A DNA stretch of 64,000 bases, taken from Lysinibacillus fusiformis. Its GTDB lineage: Bacteria; Bacillota; Bacilli; Bacillales_A; Planococcaceae. A program made the translations under genes and the position numbers. A model generated the notes under the pieces. The model was not told where the DNA came from and did no database searches. It saw only the letters and a list, made by a program, of their open reading frames with translations. The stretch spans positions 124,001-188,000 of the forward strand of contig NZ_PDFK01000003.1 of NCBI RefSeq assembly GCF_002845985.1, read 5' to 3'. Positions 43,095 through 50,824 of this stretch are shown piece after piece (position 1 is the stretch's first letter; the number at the start of each line of letters is the position of its first letter).

Positions 43095-43265
43095 AGCGTG
43101 TAGTAATAGGTGTAAATTGCGTGCAATTTGCTTAAAAGGGAAGTCGGTGCGAATCCGACACTGTCCCGCAACTGTAAATGTGAGCGACTTTTCAGCAACC
43201 ACTGTCAAATGATGGGAAGGAGAAAAGTGGCAATGACCATGAGTCAGGATACCTGCCTGTTACGA
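43095..43265 (+). promoter_or_regulatory. Cobalamin riboswitch 1
   Basis: Contains the class hallmarks in order: TTAAAAGGGAAGTCGGTGCG, AATCCGACACTGTCCCGCAAC, CAACCACTGTC (loop), GATGGGAAGG, and the B12 box AGTCAGGATACCTGCC. The expression platform is a terminator at 43434-43469, followed by an uncharacterised gene at 43503. High adenosylcobalamin would switch the gene off. Confidence 0.93.
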
Positions 43266-43433
43266 GTACACACCAGTAACCTACGAGGAATAGGAGGTGG
43301 CATGTTGACAAAACAGAATGCTCTGTTCGTCACGGTACGTCAAACGCCCAAAGTAAATGAAGGGGTTCGCAATCGGGCTCATTTACACATACTTAGGGTT
43401 TGTTTGGCATTGGGTGATGAACGAAGATAAGCG

Positions 43434-43469
43434 AAGGATTTCCTCAAAAATGGTAGGAAGTCCTTTTTG
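43434..43469 (+). terminator. Riboswitch-controlled terminator
   Basis: AAGGATTTCCT and AGGAAGTCCTT (one mismatch) over 10 bases, then TTT; lies between riboswitch 1 and the 43503 gene. Confidence 0.8.
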
Positions 43470-43502
43470 TTTTGACATTATGTACGCAAAGGGGATGCAT
43501 GT

Positions 43503-44225
43503 ATGACTTCTTTAGATATGAACATTTGTAAGCAGCCACGCACAGAAGTTGCCAAGAAAGCGAAAACAAGAATGGCGGTCGAATCATTGATTGACCAATT
43601 ATTAGCAACGAAGCTGATCCGCAATGATCGCTTCTTTGACCAAATTTTATATAATAAAGAAATTATTTGGATACAAAATGGGGATGTGGACGGGCATCTT
43701 TTCGCGAAGGCAGCGGTAACCGATCAACTGAAAACGAAGACCAATAGCTTTATGATGTATATGCCGACTAACCCGATTGTCTATGAGGTTAACGGGGAGT
43801 CATACCATTTAATTACACGCATTGATTCCACACGTGCCAAGCCCAACCTTGACCGCCTGTCACTGGAGCCAAAGCCTGTTTTAAGTGCAGCGCGTGTCAA
43901 TGATGTATTATGCTCGATTGTGATGCGTTTTTATGAAACATATATCCACGATTTAGCGCCTCAACATGATAAGTTAATAGCCTTTGTGCAGCAGGAATAT
44001 GCCCAATTTATTGAAGCGGTTCAGGCATTAAATGATTACCATTTCAACTGGCATCCACGCGGCAACGGTCACGAGCTATTGCTGCAATTAATTGATCAAC
44101 TGCAAATTTTAAAAAGTTATCCTGGTAAAGTGCTAGTTGATTTCACAAACACGCATGACTACGTGATTGTCGAGCCTGCATACCTTGTGCACAGTCCTAC
44201 AAAGAAAGCAGTAGGTGCATTATAA
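43503..44225 (+). CDS. Protein of unknown function under a cobalamin riboswitch
   Basis: 240 residues, ATG at 43503 after AAAGGGG. No signal peptide or membrane helix; cytoplasmic by prediction. Landmarks: LIDQLLATKLIRNDRFFDQI, then EIIWIQNGDVDGHLFAKAAV, HLITRIDSTRAKPNLDRLSL and FNWHPRGNGHELLLQLIDQL; it ends with an unstructured tail. I know no family that fits. A cobalamin riboswitch with its own terminator directly precedes it and it is the only gene of the transcript, so the link to B12 uptake, use or replacement is strong, but the activity is unknown. Confidence 0.75.
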   Translation: MTSLDMNICKQPRTEVAKKAKTRMAVESLIDQLLATKLIRNDRFFDQILYNKEIIWIQNGDVDGHLFAKAAVTDQLKTKTNSFMMYMPTNPIVYEVNGESYHLITRIDSTRAKPNLDRLSLEPKPVLSAARVNDVLCSIVMRFYETYIHDLAPQHDKLIAFVQQEYAQFIEAVQALNDYHFNWHPRGNGHELLLQLIDQLQILKSYPGKVLVDFTNTHDYVIVEPAYLVHSPTKKAVGAL

Positions 44226-44228
44226 ACT

Positions 44229-44260
44229 CAAGCCCTCCATCAAACGGAGGGCTTGTTTTT
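44229..44260 (+). terminator. Terminator after the 43503 gene
   Basis: CAAGCCCTCC and GGAGGGCTTG, perfect 10-bp stem, then TTTTT. Confidence 0.9.
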
Positions 44261-44280
44261 ATTTATTTGAAGGGAGGGGG

Positions 44281-44447
44281 TAAATACTCTCGTTCGAGCA
44301 GCGAATACTCGCGGAAGGAGATGAAATACTCTCGTTCGAGCGGGGAATACTCGCGGAAGGAGATGAAATACTCTCGCTCCAGCAAGGAATACTCGCGCAA
44401 ACAGGGTAAATATTCTCGCTCAAAGCAAGTAAACACCCGCGCAAGCA
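44281..44447. repeat. Tandem array with exact 21-nt period
   Basis: The core AATACTC recurs at 44283, 44304, 44325, 44346, 44367, 44388 and 44409 (last as AATATTC), exactly 21 bases apart. Two unit forms alternate (GAATACTCGCGGAAGGAGATG and AAATACTCTCGTTCGAGCGGG). It lies just after a terminator and between convergent genes. Because 21 is a multiple of three, all frames stay open on the minus strand with a seven-residue repeat; no ribosome binding site precedes these frames. Confidence 0.85.
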
Positions 44448-44463
44448 AACGGCTTCGCGCGGG
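44436..44463 (-). terminator. GC-rich hairpin downstream of the Tet(M)-like gene
   Basis: CCCGCGCAAGC and GCTTCGCGCGGG form an 11-bp stem with one bulge, 14 bases beyond the stop of the minus-strand gene; T run weak (TGTTTAC). Confidence 0.5.
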
Positions 44464-44476
44464 CAGGATCACCTAC

Positions 44477-46414
44477 TTACAGACAATGCATGGCTGCTTG
44501 TGCTTCGTGCCAAGGAACAGAATATCCTTTGCCCTTCGCACAAAAGATGCTGGAGGAGCTGTATTCTGGGTCGGCATTTTTATCGTAGCCCATGTGCGAA
44601 ATAATTTCCTCTGCATTATGGCATACATCATAGCCATCAAATTGGAGTGTGAGTGCGCCCTTACCATTGGTATAGGCCGCAAAGGTTGTGCTATAGCTCA
44701 TTAGGGTGGCGACGGGCGCTCGTCCCGTTAGCACAACATCTGTTTCGGATAAGATGGGGTCATCGAATGTACCAGCAGCTTGCTGTATGTCGCTCATCAT
44801 GCGGCCGATAAAGTCGTTCGAAGCCTTCATTTTAAAGCGATAATAAGGTTCAAGCAGGATGTTCTGTGCTTGCTCAAGTCCTTGACGTAGCGCACGGAAA
44901 CTAGCTTCTCGGAAATCGCCGCCCGATGTATGTTCATTATGTCCGCGACCTGTTAGCAGTGTAAAATGAACATCTGTCAGAGGGAAGCCTGTGAGTAAGC
45001 CATGGTGATCACGCTCAAACAGGTGCTTTTCAACAAGGCGTTGGTTGCCTACCGATAAATGATCCGCATGGCAGGCATTGCTAAATGTATTACCTACTCC
45101 TCGCGGATTGGGCTCCATTAGTAAATGAACTTCTGCATAATGCTTGAGGGGCTCAAAATGACCATAGCCTGTCACCGTCGTCACAATGGTTTCCATATAT
45201 AAAATTTGGGGCTCGCCAAAGGAGACCGTTAATGAAAAACGCTTCATTAACACCTCTGTCAGTACCTCCAACTGAATAACGCCCATAATGTGCACATGGA
45301 TTTCCTGGAACTTTTCCTGCCAAACCACACGTAAGGAAGGCTCCTCTGCTTCTAGTAAACGGAAAATTTGTAACACTTCCTTGATATGCTGATGGCCCTC
45401 ATATTGAACCTTTGCCTGTAGCGTTGGGACAAGCTCATAGGGCTGTGACAGCATAGTAGTGCCGATGCGGTCTCCAATATTGGCCTGACTAAGTCCTTTA
45501 ACAGCAAAAATCTCTCCCGCTTCAACCTTTTGGACGGTATCAAAGCGACTGCCATTATAGAGGCGAATTTCAGTCACTTTTTCTGTCACTTCTTCAAACG
45601 AAAATTCATCCCGAACATGTAAAACGCCCTTGATAGCCTTCATAAATGTTAAACGCTGGTGGCCGTCATGACGAATTTTAAAAACCTCCCCCTCAAACGG
45701 TGCATTCACTTCAAAATGGGTGTCTGTTAATAGAGGGAGCTGGGCAAGCAATTCCTTGATGCCCTCATCCTTTAGGGCAGACCCTGTAAAGCAGAGGAAG
45801 GCACATTCCTTTTGAATCATGGTCTGTAGCTGAGTAAGACATTGCTCATGCTCCAATGACTCATTCAAAAAGGCATCGAGCAGCTCTTCATTACGCTCAG
45901 CCAACCATTCCATGATGCTGCTTGAAACATAATCAGTACGAAGCGGTTCATCGACGAACAGCACCTGCTGGGAACAATCCTTGCGGAGCTGTGTCATAAC
46001 GGCCTCCACATTGGCTCCTTCGCGATCAATTTTATTGATAAAGAAGAATGTTGGGACATGGTATTTGCGTAAAAGCTGCCACACGGTTTCCGTATGACCC
46101 TGTACGCCCTCGACCGCACTAATGATAATAATGGCATAATCCATCACACGAATGGCGCGCTCCATCTCAGGGGAGAAGTCGACATGCCCTGGTGTATCAA
46201 TCAACGTGTATGTATCGTCGACTATGTTCATGCGACCTTGCTCGGCAAAAATGGTAATACCACGCTTGCGCTCTAGCTCATGATGATCGAGAAAGGTATC
46301 CTGATGATCCACTCGACCACGAGCTTGAATGCTTTGTGTATGAAAAAGTACTTGCTCAGAGAAGGTTGTTTTACCTGCATCCACATGCGCAAGTACACCA
46401 ATTGTTTTGTACAT
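44477..46414 (-). CDS. Ribosomal protection GTPase, Tet(M)-like
   Basis: 645 residues of the EF-G-like family. GTPase motifs: G1 AHVDAGKTT (residues 9-17), G3 DTPGHVDF, G4 NKID (in FFFINKIDREG). Domains II, III, IV and V follow; domain IV has EPNPRGVGNTFSNACH and LTGRGHNEHTSGGDFREASF. Tet(M)/Tet(O) release tetracycline from the ribosome; chromosomal homologues in Bacillus relatives are common, and this protein may or may not protect. The domain IV loop differs from classical Tet(M), so resistance is not claimed. ATG at 46414, ACGAGGATATGTT upstream. Confidence 0.8.
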   Translation of the reverse strand: MYKTIGVLAHVDAGKTTFSEQVLFHTQSIQARGRVDHQDTFLDHHELERKRGITIFAEQGRMNIVDDTYTLIDTPGHVDFSPEMERAIRVMDYAIIIISAVEGVQGHTETVWQLLRKYHVPTFFFINKIDREGANVEAVMTQLRKDCSQQVLFVDEPLRTDYVSSSIMEWLAERNEELLDAFLNESLEHEQCLTQLQTMIQKECAFLCFTGSALKDEGIKELLAQLPLLTDTHFEVNAPFEGEVFKIRHDGHQRLTFMKAIKGVLHVRDEFSFEEVTEKVTEIRLYNGSRFDTVQKVEAGEIFAVKGLSQANIGDRIGTTMLSQPYELVPTLQAKVQYEGHQHIKEVLQIFRLLEAEEPSLRVVWQEKFQEIHVHIMGVIQLEVLTEVLMKRFSLTVSFGEPQILYMETIVTTVTGYGHFEPLKHYAEVHLLMEPNPRGVGNTFSNACHADHLSVGNQRLVEKHLFERDHHGLLTGFPLTDVHFTLLTGRGHNEHTSGGDFREASFRALRQGLEQAQNILLEPYYRFKMKASNDFIGRMMSDIQQAAGTFDDPILSETDVVLTGRAPVATLMSYSTTFAAYTNGKGALTLQFDGYDVCHNAEEIISHMGYDKNADPEYSSSSIFCAKGKGYSVPWHEAQAAMHCL

Positions 46415-46610
46415 AACATATCCTCGTTTCTATCTATAGCTATCTTTTCATTGTAACAGAATACTAGCCTATATATTTCTTGTAAAATAGTTCGTATTTT
46501 TGTCGAAATAGTGCTAATATAATGATGATTATATATTTAGCAACATACTACTGATTGAGCTACAAATTTTCTTCTGCTAGTCTATCAATAGTATTAACCA
46601 TTATAGAACG
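46415..46610. other. Divergent promoter region
   Basis: Between the Tet(M)-like gene and cobalamin riboswitch 2. A possible minus-strand promoter is TTTACA-17-TATTCT before the Tet(M)-like gene. Nothing else supported. Confidence 0.35.
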
Positions 46611-46775
46611 TATTGGTGCAAATGGCATTTGTCATTTGCTTAAAAGGGAAATCGGTGCAATTCCGATGCTGTCCCGCAACTGTAAATGGGGAGTCTGTAC
46701 AGCATGCCACTGTAGTTTAACTATGGGAAGGCGTATAGATGATGAACCTAAGCCAGGATACCTGCCAGTATGTGT
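46611..46775 (+). promoter_or_regulatory. Cobalamin riboswitch 2
   Basis: Same order of hallmarks as riboswitch 1: TTAAAAGGGAAATCGGTGCA, TGCTGTCCCGCAACTG, GCCACTG, TATGGGAAGG and the B12 box AAGCCAGGATACCTGCC. It precedes a terminator at 46843-46869 and then a B12-type binding lipoprotein gene. About 3.5 kb from riboswitch 1 but not a recent duplicate: the loops differ. Confidence 0.93.
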
Positions 46776-46842
46776 TTTTTGACTAAGAACCACGAGGATG
46801 GGGATAGTGATAAAGGTAATGTACCGTTTTTTCACTATGCTA

Positions 46843-46869
46843 CTCTCTTGGCGACAAGAGGGTTTTTTT
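46843..46869 (+). terminator. Riboswitch-controlled terminator
   Basis: CTCTCTTG and CAAGAGGG pair around GCGA, then seven T. An upstream pair (ATAGTGA with TCACTAT at 46804-46838) may be the alternative fold. Confidence 0.8.
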
Positions 46870-46946
46870 ATGCCCTTCCCACGAATCCTGGTAGCAAAGA
46901 AGTCTTTGATTTCTTTCTATAGATGAACAACAAAGGAGAAAAGGAC

Positions 46947-47939
46947 ATGAAGAAATGGAAAAGTTTATGGCTGGTGATGGTCATTGCCTTGGTCGCTGTT
47001 TTAGGGGCTTGTAATGCAAAGGACAAATCTGAATCAGCAGCGCAAGATGAGAAGGTTGAGCCATCTGAGGCAGCAACGGAAGTAACCATTGACAATAATG
47101 AAACAACTCAAACATATAAGGAAGCACCTACAAAAGCGATTAGTTTAAATCAGCATGTGACAGAGATTATGCTAGCGCTAGGCTTAGAGGATTCCATGGT
47201 AGGCACAGCTTACTTAGATGATAAAATCTACGAGCCCCTACAAGAAGCATACGATAAAGTGCCTGTGCTTTCTGATCAATACCCAACGAAGGAGCAAGTA
47301 ATTGATGCCGAGGCTGATTTCTTATATGCAGGCTGGAAGAGTGGCTTTGGTGAAAAGGGTGTTGGAACACCGGAAGAGCTTGAGGAGTTAGGCATTCATA
47401 CGTATTTACATACGGCTTCCAATATGACAAAGCCAACACTAGAGGATATTTTCACTGATATTCGTAATATCGCAAAAATTTTCCGTATTGAGGATCGTGG
47501 AGAAGCCTTAATTGAGCAAATGACGCAAGATGTGGAGGCAATTCAAGCTAAATTACCAAAAGATAGTGAGAAATTACGTGTTCTCGTATTTGATAGCGGT
47601 GAAAAGGATGTCTTTACAGCTGGTCAAAACTTTATGAATGAACTAGTGTCAATCGCTGGTGGTCAAAATATTTTTGGTGATGTGGAATCAGGCTGGACAA
47701 CCGTGTCGAAGGAAGATGCGGTAGACCGTAATCCCGAGGTAGTTGTCGTGATCGATTATGGTGAAACAACGGCCGAACAAAAGATTCAATTCTTAAAAAA
47801 TGATCCAGCATTAAAGGAGATGGAAGCTGTTAAAAATGATCGCTTTGTCATCCTGCCACTGTCAGCTGCGTCTGAAGGCGTTCGTGCGGCAGAGGCTATT
47901 GAAATTTTAGCGAAGGGCTTCTATCCTGATAACTTTTAA
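46947..47939 (+). CDS. ABC transporter substrate-binding lipoprotein (BtuF-like)
   Basis: 330 residues from the ATG at 46947 (AAAGGAGAAAAGG upstream); lipobox LGAC near Cys 22, a charged linker (DKSESAAQDEKVEPSEAATE), then a two-lobed class III binding fold (periplasmic_BP_2): KAISLNQHVTEIMLALGLED, and VLVFDSGEKDVFTAGQNFMN. Under a cobalamin riboswitch, so probably binds cobalamin or a precursor, cobinamide. No permease or ATPase follows directly; its transporter must be encoded elsewhere. Confidence 0.8.
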   Translation: MKKWKSLWLVMVIALVAVLGACNAKDKSESAAQDEKVEPSEAATEVTIDNNETTQTYKEAPTKAISLNQHVTEIMLALGLEDSMVGTAYLDDKIYEPLQEAYDKVPVLSDQYPTKEQVIDAEADFLYAGWKSGFGEKGVGTPEELEELGIHTYLHTASNMTKPTLEDIFTDIRNIAKIFRIEDRGEALIEQMTQDVEAIQAKLPKDSEKLRVLVFDSGEKDVFTAGQNFMNELVSIAGGQNIFGDVESGWTTVSKEDAVDRNPEVVVVIDYGETTAEQKIQFLKNDPALKEMEAVKNDRFVILPLSAASEGVRAAEAIEILAKGFYPDNF

Positions 47940-47944
47940 AATTC

Positions 47945-47972
47945 CGAGCTAGCATTGTGCTAGCTCCTTTTT
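47945..47972 (+). terminator. Terminator or attenuator after the binding protein gene
   Basis: GAGCTAGCA and TGCTAGCTC, perfect 9-bp stem around TTG, then TTTTT (with one C). The next gene starts 18 bases on, so read-through may still occur. Confidence 0.7.
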
Positions 47973-47989
47973 CATAAGGAGCGATATCA

Positions 47990-48667
47990 ATGAATGCATT
48001 TCAGAAAAACGTACCAGATCAAACATTTGAAACACTTAATCGTCATGGCGAATTTACACGCTTAGCTGTCAGCCCAGGTATTATTAATAAGCATTATACG
48101 CCTGCACAATTTCAAAAAATAGCAGAGGTTGCTGGCGAAAAGGGGGCGATTAAGTATTCGGCCTCCTATAGTATTTTAGTGTCCATTCCAACGAGTGCCG
48201 TGACAGAGGCTATGCAAGCCTTACGAGAAGTGGGTCTTTATGTTGCACCATCAGGACCCATCATCGCGATGAAGGCCTGTGATTTTTGTGATGGTGAAAA
48301 GATGGAGGCTGCTCCGATAACCGAACAGCTTTATCATGCTTTAGAGGGGATCGAGGTACCTGCAAGAGTACGTGTTAACATCAATGGCTGTGCGTCAGCC
48401 TGCTACAATGCAGTCTATGATGATATTGGACTCGTTTATCAGCAGGAGAGCTTTGATGTTTATTTAGGCGCTGTACCGATGGGGGCAAAGGCGCAGGCGG
48501 GCATGTTATTTGCGAAAAAGGTAGGTGTCGAGCACATTGAAGATTTTTTGCTACAAATGATGAACCTTTATAAGGAACATGCTCGTCCGAATGAACCCTT
48601 TTTTAAATTTTATCGCAGAACAAAATCAACCGAATATTGGGAATTAGTAAAAAAATCAATTAACTAG
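47990..48667 (+). CDS. Small nitrite/sulphite reductase-like Fe-S protein
   Basis: 225 residues. N-terminal ferredoxin-like half domain (HGEFTRLAVSPGIINKHYTP), then the 4Fe-4S/sirohaem half with cysteines in MKACDFCDGEK and NINGCASACYNAVYDDIGLV, matching the C-x2-C ... C-x3-C order of this superfamily. It lacks the second repeat of full-length sulphite reductases. ATG at 47990 with AAGGAGCGATAT upstream. Behind the B12-binding lipoprotein and riboswitch 2, so it may act in cobalamin metabolism, perhaps as a redox partner; a separate role in nitrite or sulphite chemistry remains open. Confidence 0.7.
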   Translation: MNAFQKNVPDQTFETLNRHGEFTRLAVSPGIINKHYTPAQFQKIAEVAGEKGAIKYSASYSILVSIPTSAVTEAMQALREVGLYVAPSGPIIAMKACDFCDGEKMEAAPITEQLYHALEGIEVPARVRVNINGCASACYNAVYDDIGLVYQQESFDVYLGAVPMGAKAQAGMLFAKKVGVEHIEDFLLQMMNLYKEHARPNEPFFKFYRRTKSTEYWELVKKSIN

Positions 48668-48738
48668 CAGGAATATTACTTAGGGTGTCGAAGTATTGTA
48701 GTAGAGTACAGAAAATGACAATACAAAGGAGCAAGAAC

Positions 48739-50727
48739 ATGACATCGAAACAAGGGATTCAACCAGAAGATCTTTACCACTTGAAATCAGTAGCCGATCC
48801 ACAGCTCTCACCTGACGGGACTGAGGTAGTTTATGTTGAGACACGTATTGATGAGAAGAAAAAAGATTATGTCTCGAATTTGTTTTACATAAACCTGAAG
48901 AACAAAACACCACAGCAATGGACATTTGGGGAGGATAGAATAAGTTCTCCTATATGGTCACCTGATGGTAGTCAAGTTGCGTTTTTATCCACTAGAACAG
49001 GCAAGTCGCAAATTTATGTTCTTTCAAAAGCAGGCGGAGAGGCAAAGCAGGTGACATATTGTAAAAATGGTGTGACATCACCTGTGTGGTCACCATGCGG
49101 CAAGAAAATGGCCTTTTCTATCAAGCTAGGTAAAGATGAAACGATTTTGGATAAGGTAACGGATGAAAAGAAAGAAGAAAAAGAACTAAAGCCTCTAGAA
49201 ATAGACAAGATGAAACATAAATCGGATGCTGCAGGTTTTTTGGATATGGAGCAGTTTAGTCAAATTGCGATCGTCCATTTAGAATCGGGCGAGTTAGAGC
49301 AAGTGACGAAAGGAAACAATCATGTCCATCTTGGTACATGGTCACCTGATGGTCAATATATGACGTACTTAGCTGATGTCGCAGAGGATACAGATTTTTC
49401 ATTTAAGAGCGATATCTATTTATTAGATGTAGAAACAAAGCAAGCGCGTCCGTTAACAGAGGGAACAGGTATGTATTACCAAACGTCATGGTCTCCAAAC
49501 AGTCGCTTCATCTCTTTCATAGGTAGTGAAAGAGAATTTGAAAATGCTACACAAGCAAAGCTATGGCTCTATGATTTGCAACAAAATCTGCTGACATGTG
49601 TAACAAGTGAATTTGACGCCCCTATTGGGGATTTTGCAATCGGCGATTTTCTTCAAGGTGTGGTGTCACCACGTGTTCAATGGTTGAATGATAATCATAG
49701 CTTCTACTTCCAAGTAACAGATCACGGTAATGCTGCGATTTATTTCGGAAATATAGATGGTGAAATCTATCCAGCTATTCACGATGATCAATATGTCTAT
49801 GGTTTTTCACTTGATGCACAACATGATCAAGCAGTCGTAGCCATTAGTACAACGACGAATCCTGGCGATTTATTTTTCGTCAACCTAAAAACGGGTGAAA
49901 AAGAACAGCTGACGTCCATCAATGAAGAATTTTTAAAGACGAGAGCATTAGCTGTTCCAGAAGCCATTGAATTTGAGGGAGCAGAGGGCTGGAAGGTAAA
50001 TGGTTGGATCATGAAGCCAGTTGGTTATGAGGAAGGGAAAAAATATCCTCTAGTGCTTGAAATTCATGGCGGGCCACATGCGATGTATGCCAATACTTAT
50101 TTTAATGAGTTCCAAATTCTAGCTGCACAAGGATTTGCGGTGCTATATACGAACCCACGTGGCAGTCATGGCTATGGTCAAACGTTTGTTGATGCAGTGC
50201 GTGGTGATTATGGTGGCAATGATTATGAGGATCTAATGGCGGCTGTGGACTATGTGCTGGAGCACTATGATTTTATTGATGCAGACCGTCTTGGAGTGAC
50301 AGGTGGGAGCTATGGCGGCTTTATGACCAACTGGATTGTTGGCCAGACGAATCGCTTTAAAGCAGCTGTGACGCAGCGCTCTATTTCGAACTGGATTAGC
50401 TTTTACGGTGTCAGTGATATTGGGTATTACTTTACAGATTGGCAAATTCTTGCGGGACTTGACGATATCGAAAAGCTTTGGCATCATTCACCGCTGAAAT
50501 ATGTCAATAATATCGAAACACCATTGCTCATTTTACACGCTGAAAAAGACTATCGCTGTCCAATTGAGCAGGCGGAGCAATTATTTATCGCCTTAAAGCA
50601 TCGTAAAAAAGAAACAAAATTCGTGCGCTTCCCTGAGTCCAATCATGAACTGTCAAGGAGCGGAAAACCAACTTTAAGAATCAATCGACTTGAATATATT
50701 CGCGATTGGTTTGTGAACTATCTATAA
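48739..50727 (+). CDS. yuxL: S9 family peptidase, YuxL-like
   Basis: 662 residues from the ATG at 48739 (AAAGGAGCAAGAAC upstream); a longer open frame exists but without a ribosome binding site. N-terminal beta-propeller with PD40-type repeats (SPDGTEVVYV, SPDGSQVAFLS, SPDGQYMTYLA), then a prolyl-oligopeptidase alpha/beta-hydrolase domain with the nucleophile Ser in GVTGGSYGGFMTNWIVG, the Asp in LHAEKDYRCPIEQAEQLF and His in SNHELS. Acylaminoacyl-peptidase type; cytoplasmic, no signal peptide. Closely follows YuxL of Bacillus subtilis. Confidence 0.9.
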   Translation: MTSKQGIQPEDLYHLKSVADPQLSPDGTEVVYVETRIDEKKKDYVSNLFYINLKNKTPQQWTFGEDRISSPIWSPDGSQVAFLSTRTGKSQIYVLSKAGGEAKQVTYCKNGVTSPVWSPCGKKMAFSIKLGKDETILDKVTDEKKEEKELKPLEIDKMKHKSDAAGFLDMEQFSQIAIVHLESGELEQVTKGNNHVHLGTWSPDGQYMTYLADVAEDTDFSFKSDIYLLDVETKQARPLTEGTGMYYQTSWSPNSRFISFIGSEREFENATQAKLWLYDLQQNLLTCVTSEFDAPIGDFAIGDFLQGVVSPRVQWLNDNHSFYFQVTDHGNAAIYFGNIDGEIYPAIHDDQYVYGFSLDAQHDQAVVAISTTTNPGDLFFVNLKTGEKEQLTSINEEFLKTRALAVPEAIEFEGAEGWKVNGWIMKPVGYEEGKKYPLVLEIHGGPHAMYANTYFNEFQILAAQGFAVLYTNPRGSHGYGQTFVDAVRGDYGGNDYEDLMAAVDYVLEHYDFIDADRLGVTGGSYGGFMTNWIVGQTNRFKAAVTQRSISNWISFYGVSDIGYYFTDWQILAGLDDIEKLWHHSPLKYVNNIETPLLILHAEKDYRCPIEQAEQLFIALKHRKKETKFVRFPESNHELSRSGKPTLRINRLEYIRDWFVNYL

Positions 50728-50740
50728 GTAGTATTCAGAG

Positions 50741-50776
50741 GTGACTTAAGAAATGAATTTCTTAGGTCACTTTTTT
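50741..50776 (+). terminator. Terminator after yuxL
   Basis: GTGACTTAAGAAA and TTCTTAGGTCAC form the stem, followed by six T. Confidence 0.9.
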
Positions 50777-50777
50777 A

Positions 50778-50815
50778 TATAAAAAGACAGAATCATAAAG
50801 AAATGATTCTGTCTT
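50778..50815 (-). terminator. Terminator of the rRNA methyltransferase gene
   Basis: AAGACAGAATCAT and ATGATTCTGTCTT, perfect 13-bp stem, T run on the minus strand. Sits back to back with the yuxL terminator. Confidence 0.9.
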
Positions 50816-50824
50816 GAATTCCTG

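Noticed and set aside
43128-43430. 100-codon ORF across the first cobalamin riboswitch
   Set aside because: It reads through the conserved riboswitch core and its B12 box; the RNA explains the sequence.
44259-44472. Small minus-strand proteins rich in REYS repeats
   Set aside because: Two overlapping frames are open over the same DNA because the period is 21 bases; no ribosome binding site.
44477-46414. Ordinary elongation factor G
   Set aside because: Length 645 and domain IV features differ from EF-G, which is near 690 residues and normally lies in the str operon.
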